DNA of 27,456 nucleotides from Planctomycetota bacterium (GTDB lineage: Bacteria > Planctomycetota > PUPC01 > DSUN01), in NCBI GenBank assembly GCA_016872875.1, contig VGYW01000062.1, forward strand, positions 1 to 27,456. Direction: 5' to 3'. The position numbers and the translations under genes were made by a program. The first letter of the stretch is position 1; every line of letters begins with the position of its first letter. The notes below the pieces were generated by a model that saw only the letters and a program-made list of their open reading frames with translations, had not been told where the DNA came from and ran no database searches. This document shows positions 6,714 to 15,749 of this stretch, in pieces.

Positions 6714-7187
6714 ATGGAACGCACGCTTGTGTTGATCAAGCCCGACGCGGTTCAGCGCCGCCTGGTGGGAGCGGTTCTTGCCCGTTTCGAGGCGAAGGGG
6801 CTCCAGCTCGTGGCCATGAAGCTGATGAAGATCAGCGAGGAGCTCGCGCGCCGGCACTACGCCCCCCACGAGGGGAAGCCCTTCCACGAGCCGCTCATCC
6901 GCTTCATGACCGGCGGCCCAACGGTGGCCGCCGTCCTGGAAGGCAAGAACGCGGTGAAGGTGGTTCGCAGAATGATGGGCGCGACGTTCGGGCCGGACGC
7001 CGAGCCGGGCACCCTCCGCGGCGACCTCGCGGTGAGCAACCGCTTCAACCTCGTCCACGGCTCCGATTCGCCCGAGACCGCGGAGCGCGAGATCGCCCTC
7101 TTCTTCGATCCCGCGGAGCTCATCGAGTGGTGGCCCGACGACATGGAACAGGTCTACGACTTCAGCGAAGGAGGGGAGCCCGTCTGA
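6714..7187 (+). CDS. ndk: Nucleoside diphosphate kinase
   Basis: A 157-residue Ndk, which transfers the gamma phosphate from ATP to nucleoside diphosphates through a phosphohistidine. ERTLVLIKPDAVQRRLVG at the N-terminus is the family hallmark, and NRFNLVHGSDSPETAEREI near residue 115 carries the catalytic His in the NxxHGSDS motif. The C-terminus extends slightly past the usual length of about 140 residues, with an acidic tail after WWPDDMEQVYDF. The start at 6714 follows AGGAGAG (6704-6710) at three bases; the upstream ATG 6663 lies inside the palindromic repeat. The protein is cytosolic and a housekeeping enzyme. Confidence 0.96.
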   Translation: MERTLVLIKPDAVQRRLVGAVLARFEAKGLQLVAMKLMKISEELARRHYAPHEGKPFHEPLIRFMTGGPTVAAVLEGKNAVKVVRRMMGATFGPDAEPGTLRGDLAVSNRFNLVHGSDSPETAEREIALFFDPAELIEWWPDDMEQVYDFSEGGEPV

Positions 7188-7202
7188 CGCCGAAAGCTGC
7201 AA

Positions 7203-8407
<1,205 letters not shown>

Positions 8408-8416
8408 TGGTATAAT
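8408..8416 (+). promoter_or_regulatory. Extended -10 promoter for the MNT/HepT pair
   Basis: TGGTATAAT (8408-8416) is a perfect TGnTATAAT extended -10 box beginning just after the hemB stop. No good -35 is seen, which extended -10 promoters do not need. It overlaps ATG 8415, which therefore cannot be the start of the next gene. Confidence 0.6.
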
Positions 8417-8450
8417 GGGAGTGGAGGCTTCGGGCGTCGGAGGACCAACA

Positions 8451-8756
8451 GTGATCAGACCCGAGCTGAAGGCGAGCGACGAGGAGTTGGCCGACTTCTG
8501 CCGCCACAACGCCATCCGCAAGCTCTCCTTCTTCGGCTCAGTGCTCCGTGAGGATTTCGACGCAGAGAGCGACGTGGATATCCTCGTCGAGTTCTGCCCG
8601 GGCGCGAAGGTATCACTCCTGGACATGTCCCGGATGCAGCGCGAGCTCACCGTGCTCCTGGGGCGCCAGGTTGACCTGTTCACCCCGGGATGCCTCAGCC
8701 CTTACATTAAAGATGAGGTGCTCTCGGTCGCTCAGGTGCAATATGCCGGCACGTGA
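8451..8756 (+). CDS. MNT-type nucleotidyltransferase antitoxin (MntA-like)
   Basis: A 101-residue minimal nucleotidyltransferase. FFGSVLREDFDAESDVDILV carries the GS motif and metal-binding aspartates, followed by a Leu-rich helical part and the ending VDLFTPGCLSPYIKDEVL typical of MntA proteins. In characterised MntA-HepT systems the antitoxin modifies the HEPN toxin by adding AMP to a tyrosine. I start it at GTG 8451, preceded by GGAGGA (8439-8444) at six bases; the upstream ATG 8415 overlaps a TATAAT box. It overlaps the HepT gene by 14 bp, a translationally coupled two-gene module. The promoter is its own rather than that of hemB. Confidence 0.85.
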   Translation: MIRPELKASDEELADFCRHNAIRKLSFFGSVLREDFDAESDVDILVEFCPGAKVSLLDMSRMQRELTVLLGRQVDLFTPGCLSPYIKDEVLSVAQVQYAGT

Positions 8757-9102
8757 CGCCCTCTACGTCAAGCACATTCTGGATGCTTGCGCGCAGGTCA
8801 GCGCGTATGTGGCTCAGGGCGACAGGACGCGCCTGACGAATGACCCCATGTTCCGGGACGCCATCATCCGACAGCTCCAGATCATTGGGGAGGCGGCCAG
8901 ACTCCTGTCCCACGAGTTCCGCTCTCTGGCCGTTGGGGTGCAATGGGCCGACATCATTGGCATGCGGCACTGGCTGGTCCACGGCTACGCCGCGATAGAC
9001 CTGGACATTGTGTGGGATACTGCGTCCAGAGACGTGCCCGACCTCGCGCGCACCCTCCCGATGTTCCTGCCTACGGCCCCCCAAGACCGGTCACCGACCT
9101 GA
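8743..9102 (+). CDS. HepT-like HEPN RNase toxin (DUF86)
   Basis: A 119-residue HEPN-domain protein of the DUF86/HepT family: YVKHILDACAQVSAYV, then RDAIIRQLQIIGEAARLLS and WADIIGMRHWLVHGYAAID. The last block contains R-HWLV-H-G-Y, an intact RX4HXY motif with the RNase Arg/His and the tyrosine known to be AMPylated by MntA. The ATG at 8743 lies inside the 3' end of the MNT gene. The module probably acts in stress or phage response, as other HEPN/MNT systems do. Unlike the module at 1921-2298, both partners are complete. Confidence 0.86.
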   Translation: MPARDALYVKHILDACAQVSAYVAQGDRTRLTNDPMFRDAIIRQLQIIGEAARLLSHEFRSLAVGVQWADIIGMRHWLVHGYAAIDLDIVWDTASRDVPDLARTLPMFLPTAPQDRSPT

Positions 9103-9137
9103 CTGGTAACCAAATCCGGCCCATTCAATTGGCCTCT

Positions 9138-9683
9138 TCACTCTTCGATTCCCTCTCGGGCTTCGACGCCCTGGGCGAGGTAGTGTTTGAGGGCGTGGAT
9201 GTCGGAGACGAGGTCGGCGGCGGCGATGAGCTCGGGCGGGGCGCCGCGGCCTGTGAGGACCAGCTCGACCCCATCGGGCTTCTCGCGGATGAAGGCGAGG
9301 ACCTCCCCCACGGAGAGCAGGCCGTAAGCGACGGCCACGCACGCCTCGTCGAGCACGACGAGGCGATACTCGCCCGAGAGCATCGCGGCCCGCGCGCGGG
9401 CGAGTCCGTCCCGCGCGAGGGCGGCCTCGACTGGGTCGGGCGGCTCATCCGGCCTCAGGAACCTGCCGCTGCCATAGGTCTCGATGGTGATGAGGCCGGC
9501 GAGGCGCCCGACGGCTTCGTGCTCGCCGCCGGGCCGGCCCTTCATGAACTGGCCCATGTAGCTGCGCAGGCCGCGGCCTGCGGCCCGGAGCGCAAGGCCC
9601 AGCGCCGCCGTGGTCTTCCCCTTCCCATCGCCGGTGTAGAGTTGAACGAAGCCACGTGGCCACGCTGGCCTCATTGCGGTCAT
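9138..9683 (-). CDS. cobO: Cob(I)yrinic acid a,c-diamide adenosyltransferase
   Basis: A 181-residue CobA/CobO/BtuR-type ATP:corrinoid adenosyltransferase, which attaches the 5'-deoxyadenosyl group to cobalt. VQLYTGDGKGKTTAALGLAL near residue 13 is the P-loop. QFMKGRP, LVVLDEACVAVAYGLL and LVLTGRGAPPELIAAADLVSD are the conserved later blocks. The ATG has GAGGAG four bases upstream. Downstream in the same direction of a probable corrinoid/folate methyltransferase, it may link cofactor supply to use, but a 200-bp gap with a palindromic repeat separates them. The C-terminus ends with a short acidic tail. Confidence 0.92.
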   Translation of the reverse strand: MTAMRPAWPRGFVQLYTGDGKGKTTAALGLALRAAGRGLRSYMGQFMKGRPGGEHEAVGRLAGLITIETYGSGRFLRPDEPPDPVEAALARDGLARARAAMLSGEYRLVVLDEACVAVAYGLLSVGEVLAFIREKPDGVELVLTGRGAPPELIAAADLVSDIHALKHYLAQGVEAREGIEE

Positions 9684-9739
9684 CTTCTCCTCACGAGGTC
9701 ACGTCCCGCGTGCCTGGAGCGGAACGCCTTCGATGCTGT

Positions 9740-9841
9740 GAAGAAATGACACGGACCCACACGGACGGACACGGACACACGCCCGTCGCCCAGGAATCTA
9801 CCTGTCCGTGTTTGTCCGTGGGCGTCCGTGTGATTTCTTCA
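9740..9841. repeat. Inverted repeat of ACACGGAC words (copy 2)
   Basis: A near-identical copy of the unit at 6597-6697, with arms slightly longer (GAAGAAATGACACGG and its complement at the ends). It fills the gap between the methyltransferase and cobO genes. Confidence 0.85.
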
Positions 9842-9895
9842 AAAGCTCCTTCGCGTTCCGTCCCCTGGTCACGGGTCACGCGTCACGCGTCCCGC

Positions 9896-10705
9896 TTACC
9901 CGCCCAGCTTCCCCTCCCGATACGCCCCGATGTACTCCATGCAGAACTCATCGAGTCCCAGCACCGCGCGGGCGGAGAGGAGCGTGTTCACGATCCCCTC
10001 CTCGCAGGGGTCAACGATGGCGCCATCGGCGCCCGCGGCGATGAGCATGGCGAGGAACGCACGGTTCAGGTTGTTGCGCTCCGGCAGCCCGTAGGAGATG
10101 TTGGAGAGGCCAAGCGCGATGTGGACTTCGGGGAACTCCGCCCGCGTGGCGCGAATGGCCTCGAGGATGTGCCGGGCCTGGCCGGGGTTGGTGGAGGCTG
10201 GACGCACCAGGTGGTCGAAGTATACGCGGTCGAGTCCAATCCCCTTGGCCTTCACGGCGCCCGCGATGGTGCGGGTGAGGGCCATGCGCCCCGCCACGTC
10301 GTCGGGCATCCCACGGTCGTCCATCGTCAGCGCGATCACGCCGGTCTTGTGCTTCTTGACGAGCGGGAGGATGCTCTTCAGCCGGTCCTTCTCGCCCGTG
10401 ATGGAGTTGATGAGGGTCCCCGGTCGGTTGCACAGCGCGATGCCCTTCCCGATGGCCTTGGGGTTGGTGGAGTCGAAGACGAGGGGGAGCTTTGTCGCCT
10501 CGGCCACCACGCCCGTCAGCCAGGCCATGTCGTCCACCTCGCGTGACGGCTCGCCGCCGGCGTTCACGTCAATGTGCGTCGCCCCCGCCGCCTCCTGCCG
10601 CGATGCCTGGCCCGCGATGAAGGCCGCGTCGCGCGCGTAGACCTTCTCGCGGATGCTCTTGCGGGTCATGTTGATCCGTTCGCCGATGATCGTGAAGCTG
10701 CCGAT
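9896..10705 (-). CDS. Pterin-binding corrinoid methyltransferase (AcsE/MeTr-like), probable ATC start
   Basis: About 269 residues of the methyltetrahydrofolate-binding TIM-barrel family (MeTr/AcsE, MetH pterin domain), moving a methyl group between tetrahydrofolate and a corrinoid. Motifs are IIGERIN at the N-terminus, HIDVNAGGEP, LVFDSTNPKAI, NSITGEKDR, VIALTMDDRGMP and HIALGLSNISYGLPER, which supply the pterin-binding Asp and Asn residues. The length matches AcsE (about 262). The only in-frame ATG upstream (10786) lies between the -35 and -10 boxes of a good promoter and so is not in the mRNA. GGAGGA (10717-10712) is six bases before an ATC at 10705, the apparent start. Without acetyl-CoA synthase genes nearby, the partner corrinoid protein is unknown. 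Confidence 0.83.
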   Translation of the reverse strand: MGSFTIIGERINMTRKSIREKVYARDAAFIAGQASRQEAAGATHIDVNAGGEPSREVDDMAWLTGVVAEATKLPLVFDSTNPKAIGKGIALCNRPGTLINSITGEKDRLKSILPLVKKHKTGVIALTMDDRGMPDDVAGRMALTRTIAGAVKAKGIGLDRVYFDHLVRPASTNPGQARHILEAIRATRAEFPEVHIALGLSNISYGLPERNNLNRAFLAMLIAAGADGAIVDPCEEGIVNTLLSARAVLGLDEFCMEYIGAYREGKLGG

Positions 10706-10739
10706 GGCGCGTCCTCCTGCGTTGTGTGTTGCGAGCGTG

Positions 10740-10759
10740 GCCGGGGCCGCCGCCCCGGC
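10740..10759 (-). promoter_or_regulatory. GC-rich hairpin at the 5' end of the methyltransferase mRNA
   Basis: GCCGGGGC (10740-10747) and GCCCCGGC (10752-10759) form an 8-bp perfect stem with a four-base loop, starting one or two bases after the predicted transcription start (about 10761). It may stabilise or attenuate the transcript. Confidence 0.4.
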
Positions 10760-10767
10760 GAGCGAGC

Positions 10768-10796
10768 ATTCTAGCGCCGGGGGCACGCTGTTTCAA
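10768..10796 (-). promoter_or_regulatory. Promoter for the methyltransferase gene
   Basis: On the reverse strand, TTGAAA (10796-10791), a 17-nt spacer and TAGAAT (10773-10768). The ATG at 10786 falls within the spacer. Confidence 0.6.
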
Positions 10797-10824
10797 ACAG
10801 TGGAGCTTGCCCGCGGCGGCTGAG

Positions 10825-10853
10825 TTGCAGCGCCCTTGGGTTTGTGGCATACT
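10825..10853 (+). promoter_or_regulatory. Promoter for the antitoxin-mazF module
   Basis: TTGCAG (10825-10830), a 17-nt spacer and CATACT (10848-10853), with TGG immediately before the -10 box (extended -10 form). Confidence 0.5.
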
Positions 10854-10899
10854 GGCGTGGGAGGTCGGACGCTTGACCGCACGCCAGGAGAGGGCGCGC

Positions 10900-11208
10900 A
10901 TGATTACCGCAATCCGCCAAGAGGTCGTCGTGCTACCCGGCGGCCGCATCGAGATCGTGTCCCCTGAGCTCACGCCCGGCGCCCACGCCGAGGTCATAGT
11001 GCTGGAGAAGGCCGAACGCACTCCAGGGGAGCACCCGGAGGCAGGCATGCAGGAGCCACTCGGCCTTGCGCAGCGCCGAGCTTTCATGAGGCTTCCCATG
11101 CAGGAACGCCGCCGCATCCTCGCCGAGCAGGCCGAGCGAATGGCGAGCCACTACGAGCACGACGCGGAGGTCCGGGACCTCGGGGGAGGGGACTTCCTTG
11201 ACTGTTGA
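10900..11208 (+). CDS. Antitoxin of a MazF-type module
   Basis: A 102-residue protein. The N-terminal part (VVVLPGGRIEIVSPELTPGA and AEVIVLE) is a beta-rich DNA-binding-type segment seen in small antitoxin-like proteins. The C-terminal part (LPMQERRRILAEQAERMASH) matches the helical tail of antitoxins paired with MazF or PIN toxins. The ATG has AGGAG (10886-10890) at nine bases. It overlaps the disrupted mazF by 11 bp, the usual coupled order with antitoxin first. With its toxin broken the gene may be under weak selection, but it is itself intact. Confidence 0.7.
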   Translation: MITAIRQEVVVLPGGRIEIVSPELTPGAHAEVIVLEKAERTPGEHPEAGMQEPLGLAQRRAFMRLPMQERRRILAEQAERMASHYEHDAEVRDLGGGDFLDC

Positions 11209-11560
11209 GTCGGCCAGGCCGAAGCGCGGTGAGATTTGGTGGGTGAACCTCGACCCAGCGGTCGGCGCGGAGATCAGGAAACGCCGGCCCGTCATTGTGG
11301 TCAGCTAGGATGCCATGGGCAAGCTTCCCCTGAGGCTCGTAGCGCCCATCACGGAATGGAAGGACGCCTTCGCCCCCAACATCTGGCACGTCCGGATCGA
11401 GCCCGATTCCCTGAACGGCCTGGACAAAGTGAGCGCCATAGACACCCTACAGCTTCGTGGCGTGGACACCAGGCGGTTCGTCAGCAAGATCGGCGAGGTG
11501 TCGGCCAATCTCATGGAGGGGATCGCGGCCGCCATCGCTGCCGTCGTCGAGTACCAGTGA
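11198..11560 (+). pseudogene. MazF/PemK-family endoribonuclease toxin with an in-frame amber codon
   Basis: A TTG start (11198), after GGGAGGGG at seven bases, gives RGEIWWVNLDPAVGAEIRKR then RPVIVVS, the MazF N-terminal signature. TAG follows at 11306-11308. The same frame continues DAMGKLPLRLVAPITEW to the end at 11560, again MazF-like, for a full length of 120 codons, normal for the family. A single substitution therefore splits an otherwise intact toxin after residue 36. The ATG at 11315 could start an 81-residue fragment lacking the N-terminal strand. Loss of the toxin by nonsense mutation is the simplest reading; an assembly error or amber read-through is possible. Confidence 0.82.
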
Positions 11561-11573
11561 GCAAAGGATCGGG

Positions 11574-13988
11574 ATGAGAAAGCACTGCTGCACTGCGCCT
11601 CTATTCGCGCTTCTCCTCGCATGCACCGCCGATGGAGCGGAGCGTCCACAGGGCACGGTCAAGCTCTCGGGGCGGGTGGCCGCCACGCGGGAGGGTGGAG
11701 AGATTCGCGCGGCGACCCTCACGACCCCGAAGGGCGAGGTCTACAACGTCGCGATGGACGAGCGCGGCCGCAGCCTGGCCGCGGTGATGCACGGCGAGTC
11801 CGCTGAGATCATCGCCCTGCCCTCGGTGAAGGACGGCGCGAAATGGCTCCAGGTGAGCGACTACGCGGACGAGCGGGTGGCGGCGGGGCACGAATACTGG
11901 CGGCGGATGCGCTGCCTCGCCTGCGTGGTGCTCCCGGCCACCCGCAACGCGGCGGCGCCCGCCAACCTCCACGGGGCCACGCCAATCGCCGGGCGGCACT
12001 ACACGCTCAAGCGCCAGTTCACCGCCTGGGCACGCGACGCCAGGTTCCTCTGGGTCGCGGCGGACAACGAGCTCCTCCAGTTCGATCTGGCCGCGGGCAA
12101 GCTGGCCCGCTCGTTCGGGCGGAAGGAGGGGCTGCCCGACAAGGTCATCTACCAGTTGGCGAGCGACGGGCGGACCGTCTGGGTCGTCCACCGCGGGGGC
12201 GTGGCGGCGCTGGACATCGCGGAGGGGCGCGTGGCGGAGCTTCCGCGTCTCAAGGCGGCCTTCGTCCGCGCGTTCACGGATGCAGGCAGCACGTGGGTGA
12301 TCGCCGACACGGGGACGTTTCGGCTCAAGCCCCCTCGGGAGGGGGCGATGGAGTTCCCGGCGCTCCCCACGGCTGAGCAGATTCGGCGGGCGGTGGAGAA
12401 CGGCATCTGGGAGGCCCACTGGCGGCGGCGGACGGCGCACCTCATCACAGCGCCCGCCAGCATCGGCGAGCGGCTTTACGTGGGCTCCTATGGCGACATC
12501 TACGAGTTGGCCGAGGGCAAGTGGCGGCGGCTCGCCGAGGGCGGCTGGGAGCAGGCGGCGGCACAGGGCCGCCTCTGGTTCATCACCGCCAACGGCCTGG
12601 CCGAGTACGATCCGCAATCGGGCAAGACGACGCCTGCGCCGCCACCGGAGGGCGTGCGGGGCCGCTACACGCGGCTCCTTGTGACCGACACGGCGGCCTG
12701 GCTCGTGGCCGAGCCGCAGGCGGCGGGCAAAGAGGGGCCGCCCCCAACCGCAGCGCTGGCACGCTTCGACCTGGCAAAGCGCACCTGGCAGGTCTGGTCG
12801 GAGATCAACGGCCTGGCGGCCAGGAGCATCCCGTGCCTCACGGCTCAGGGGGGGCAGGTGTGGGCCGTCACGATGGATGGCGCCTACAGGCCCAGGTCGG
12901 CGCATCCGGGAATGACCACCACCTCGCGCCTTGACTTCGACGCGGCCGGCTTCGCCCTCCACTGCTTCAGCGAGAAGGCGGGCAAGTGGGAGTCGTTCCC
13001 CCTCAAGATGCCCGAGCTGGAGAGCCGCCTGATCTGCGGGCAGGACGGGAAGCACAGCCCGGACGTGATTGTGCCGCAGTTCATTGAGGAGCTGAGCGTG
13101 GGGGGGACGCGCATCTTCGCCCTCGCGCGGCTGATGCCGAAGCAGTTCTTCGGGGGCTACTGGCCCTGCATCGAGCAGGTGGCGTCGCGGCCGAGCGCGG
13201 AGGCCGCGTGGGCCGCCGCGTTCGCCCACCGCCCGCAGGAGACCTGTCTCCAGGGCGAGCAGCCGCTGGCGCTCAACATCTCCAGCGGCGAGCTCACCCG
13301 CATCGGCTCCAGCCTCAAGGACCAGCTCTGGGAGGCCGTGGGGCACGACTCCGTGCTGGGCCTGTTCCCCGACCGCGGGCGGCACTGGGCGGTGACGGAG
13401 GGGTGCGTGGCCTACTTCGACGAGGGCGATGGCGCGTGGCACAGGCTGGCCGAGCCGGAGTTCCGCTGGTACTGGCGGGCGACCGCCGCGCTCGACGACG
13501 GCAAGGCGCTCTACGTCGGCTCCGACCGCGGCCTCGTCTGCCGCCTGGACATCGAGGCGGGCCGCTTCGAGTTCCTCGGCGCGCTCAAGGACCGCGCCAT
13601 AGCGCGGCTGGCGAAGGGAAAGGACGGCTCGCTCCTGGTGGCCGGCAGCCAGGCCCCGCTGGGCAGGCTCCCCGTGTTCCTGGCCGACAAGCTGAAGGCG
13701 ATTGACGCCGACGCGGCGCGCTTCGACGGCAATGGTCGGGCGGCGGGGAGGCCAGAGGAACTGCCGCCCGCCGCGCCGGCGCCGCAGTGGTCATTCAAGC
13801 CGTTCGATCGGAAGGACCACCTCGACAAGTCGCAGGGCAACTTCCTCTGCGGGCCGCCCGGCGGCCAGCCGCGGTACTACGTCAAGGAGGTCTTCTACCC
13901 GCTCTTCCTGTGCGCCAGCCCGGATGGCCGCAGGATGTGGCTCTCGACCTACACGGGTATCCTGCGGCTGGACCTGCCCGGGAAGTGA
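11574..13988 (+). CDS. Large exported beta-propeller protein, possible lipoprotein
   Basis: An 804-residue protein with an N-terminal signal sequence; LLLAC at residues 13-17 is a possible lipobox, so it may be lipid-anchored. The body is made of repeated beta-propeller-like blades with Trp/Asp-rich motifs. FGRKEGLPDKVIYQLASDGR near residue 180 followed by VWVVHRGGVAALD matches the Reg_prop repeats found in sensor regions of hybrid two-component proteins, and LYVGSDRGLVCRLD and WLSTYTGILRLDLPG are later blades. No kinase or membrane domain follows. The start at 11574 has AAGGA five bases upstream and begins 13 bp after mazF. It probably acts outside the cytoplasm in binding or sensing; the ligand is unknown. 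Confidence 0.72.
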   Translation: MRKHCCTAPLFALLLACTADGAERPQGTVKLSGRVAATREGGEIRAATLTTPKGEVYNVAMDERGRSLAAVMHGESAEIIALPSVKDGAKWLQVSDYADERVAAGHEYWRRMRCLACVVLPATRNAAAPANLHGATPIAGRHYTLKRQFTAWARDARFLWVAADNELLQFDLAAGKLARSFGRKEGLPDKVIYQLASDGRTVWVVHRGGVAALDIAEGRVAELPRLKAAFVRAFTDAGSTWVIADTGTFRLKPPREGAMEFPALPTAEQIRRAVENGIWEAHWRRRTAHLITAPASIGERLYVGSYGDIYELAEGKWRRLAEGGWEQAAAQGRLWFITANGLAEYDPQSGKTTPAPPPEGVRGRYTRLLVTDTAAWLVAEPQAAGKEGPPPTAALARFDLAKRTWQVWSEINGLAARSIPCLTAQGGQVWAVTMDGAYRPRSAHPGMTTTSRLDFDAAGFALHCFSEKAGKWESFPLKMPELESRLICGQDGKHSPDVIVPQFIEELSVGGTRIFALARLMPKQFFGGYWPCIEQVASRPSAEAAWAAAFAHRPQETCLQGEQPLALNISSGELTRIGSSLKDQLWEAVGHDSVLGLFPDRGRHWAVTEGCVAYFDEGDGAWHRLAEPEFRWYWRATAALDDGKALYVGSDRGLVCRLDIEAGRFEFLGALKDRAIARLAKGKDGSLLVAGSQAPLGRLPVFLADKLKAIDADAARFDGNGRAAGRPEELPPAAPAPQWSFKPFDRKDHLDKSQGNFLCGPPGGQPRYYVKEVFYPLFLCASPDGRRMWLSTYTGILRLDLPGK

Positions 13989-14009
13989 GCAAGACTGGCT
14001 TCCCTGCTT

Positions 14010-14105
14010 CTCGTCCTCGTCCTCGTCCTCGTCCCTCGTCCTCGATCCCCTTGGCTGTGGGTAGAAGAGTCGAGGACGAGGGACGAGGACGAGGACGAGG
14101 ACGAT
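14010..14105. repeat. Inverted repeat of iterated TCCTCG words (copy 2)
   Basis: The left arm (TCGTCCTCGTCCTCGTCC and continuing) and right arm (GAGGACGAGGGACGAGGACG and continuing) are complementary over roughly 40 bases. It lies between the propeller gene and the next gene, ending about 20 bp before the start codon. Confidence 0.87.
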
Positions 14106-14124
14106 TGGAGAAGAACGAGGCGAC

Positions 14125-15672
14125 ATGAGCAGGTTGGCGACAGTGTGGCTGCTGGTGGCCGCGGCGGGGTGCGGGGCCGTGGTGATGGCGGTGGAGCTGC
14201 TGGGCGCGCGGATGCTGGGCGTGGCCTACGGCGGAAGCATCGAGGTGTGGGCCGCGATGATCGCGGTGACGCTGCTGTCGCTGGCCGTCGGCTACTTCGT
14301 GGGCGGCTGGCTGTCGGACCGCCGGCCGCGTCCGGCGGTGCTCTACGGCGTCCTGGTGGCCGCGGGCGCGCTGATCGCCGTCTCGCCGCACACCTCCCCA
14401 ATCCTTGAGTCGTGCCACGGGGCGCTGGGCACGCGGGGCGGGGCGCTGGCCAGCTCGGCAATCGTCTTCTCGCTCCCGCTCGCGCTCCTGGGCATGGTGA
14501 GCCCCTTCATCATTCGGCTTCTTTGCGAAGGGGGGCGGCGCGTGGGCGTGCGCGCGGGCGGGGTCTACGCCATCTCCACCCTGGGCAGCGTGGCGGGGAC
14601 GCTCCTGACGGGGCTGTGGCTGATACCGAGCTTCGGGACGTCCACGGGCTTCCGCGTGGCGGCGGCGGCAGCGGCCGCGGTCGGCGCCGTGGGGCTCGCG
14701 TGCTCTCTGGGGTGGAAGGGCGGGGCAGCCGCGGCCGTCCCACTCGTCCTCGCCTGCCTGCCGTCGCCCGATCCGGGAGTGGGACGCAGCTACACCGCGC
14801 CTGACGGGCAGGTTGTGGAGGTGAAGGCCGTGCGCGACTCGGCCCACGGGCGCATCGTGGTGCTCGACAAGGGCCGCTATCGGCTCCTGGTCGTCAACGG
14901 CATCGTGCAGACCGGCATCCCGCGCGACCTCACGCGGCTGGCGAAGGGGCAGTGCCTGGCCCTGGGCTACTACCAGGAGCTGCTGCCCTACACTGTGGCG
15001 GAGCCGCGCGGGCGGCGGGCGCTCCTCATCGGCCTGGCGGGCGGGATGACCGCGGCCATGCTCGGGCTCCACGAGATCGAGGTGGACAGCGTGGACCTCG
15101 ACCCCGAGGTGATCGAGGTGGCGCGGGAGCACTTCGGCTTCAGGGGCAGGGCGGTGGCCGCCGACGGCAGGCTCTTCCTCGAGAAGTGCTCCGAGCGCTA
15201 CGACTTCTGCATCATAGACACCTACTCAGGCGACGTCTTCCCCTTTCATCTCGCCACGCGGGAGGGCTTTGCGGCGGCCAAGCGGGTGCTGAGGCCGGAC
15301 GGCGTGCTGGCCATCAACTGCATCGGCGCGCCCAGCGGGCGGGCGTTCGCCTCAATCGTCGCCACGCTCGAGGCCGTCTTCGCCCACGTCCTCGCCATCC
15401 AGAACGAGGCGGGGGACGACGTGCAGACGATCACGGTCTTCGCCTCCGACCGCGAGGTGCGCTTCAACAAGGGGTGGCTGGACGACGCGGGCGGCGGGAG
15501 CGGCCCAGACCCTGTGAGCCAGGCCATCCAGCGGTTCTCCGTGCGCCCCCAGAGAGCCGGCGCCCTGGTGCTGACCGACGACTACTGCCCGCTGGAGTCC
15601 CTGCGTGGCGGCGAGGCGCTCCGCTGGCGGGCGCGGACCGCCCGGAACATTGGCCAGCCGGGGGCCTTCTGA
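14125..15672 (+). CDS. Membrane-fused spermidine synthase-like protein
   Basis: A 515-residue fusion. Residues 1-215 contain about six or seven hydrophobic segments, including MAVELLGARML and GYFVGGWLSDR as in MFS-like spermidine synthase fusions. Residues 240-500 form a spermidine synthase/SAM-dependent methyltransferase-like domain: ALLIGLAGGMTAAML (nucleotide loop), VDSVDLDPEVIEVARE (acidic loop), ADGRLFL, YDFCIIDTYSGD and LTDDYCPLE. The first loop (GLAGG) departs from the classic GGGxG, so polyamine synthesis is not assured. Such fusions are widespread and largely uncharacterised. It is separated from the upstream gene by a hairpin-forming repeat, and the Shine-Dalgarno sequence (GAGGCGAC) is weak. 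Confidence 0.8.
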   Translation: MSRLATVWLLVAAAGCGAVVMAVELLGARMLGVAYGGSIEVWAAMIAVTLLSLAVGYFVGGWLSDRRPRPAVLYGVLVAAGALIAVSPHTSPILESCHGALGTRGGALASSAIVFSLPLALLGMVSPFIIRLLCEGGRRVGVRAGGVYAISTLGSVAGTLLTGLWLIPSFGTSTGFRVAAAAAAAVGAVGLACSLGWKGGAAAAVPLVLACLPSPDPGVGRSYTAPDGQVVEVKAVRDSAHGRIVVLDKGRYRLLVVNGIVQTGIPRDLTRLAKGQCLALGYYQELLPYTVAEPRGRRALLIGLAGGMTAAMLGLHEIEVDSVDLDPEVIEVAREHFGFRGRAVAADGRLFLEKCSERYDFCIIDTYSGDVFPFHLATREGFAAAKRVLRPDGVLAINCIGAPSGRAFASIVATLEAVFAHVLAIQNEAGDDVQTITVFASDREVRFNKGWLDDAGGGSGPDPVSQAIQRFSVRPQRAGALVLTDDYCPLESLRGGEALRWRARTARNIGQPGAF

Positions 15673-15714
15673 GTCGCGGCGGCGGCGGGCCGCAAAAAAA
15701 AGTGCAAAGTGCGC

Positions 15715-15743
15715 TTGACCTGTGGCTCCCCTAGCGCTATATT
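15715..15743 (+). promoter_or_regulatory. Orphan consensus promoter in a convergent intergenic region
   Basis: TTGACC (15715-15720), a 17-nt spacer and TATATT (15738-15743). No gene follows on this strand; the predicted transcript (from about 15750) covers nested hairpins. Confidence 0.6.
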
Positions 15744-15749
15744 ATTTGT

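Noticed and set aside
8415..8450. ATG 8415 as the start of the second MNT gene
   Set aside because: It overlaps a perfect extended -10 box. GTG 8451 has GGAGGA at six bases.
9684..9895. Cobalamin riboswitch upstream of cobO
   Set aside because: The gap is explained by the ACACGGAC inverted repeat; I found no B12-box-like sequence there.
11306..11308. Programmed amber decoding (pyrrolysine) in MazF
   Set aside because: Nothing else in the window suggests amber decoding, and TAG ends other genes here normally (for example cpaF and the 20095 gene). A nonsense mutation is simpler.
11601..13442. A 613-codon open frame on the minus strand opposite the propeller gene
   Set aside because: The plus-strand protein has a signal peptide and propeller repeats; the antisense product has shadow-like Arg/Pro/Gly composition.
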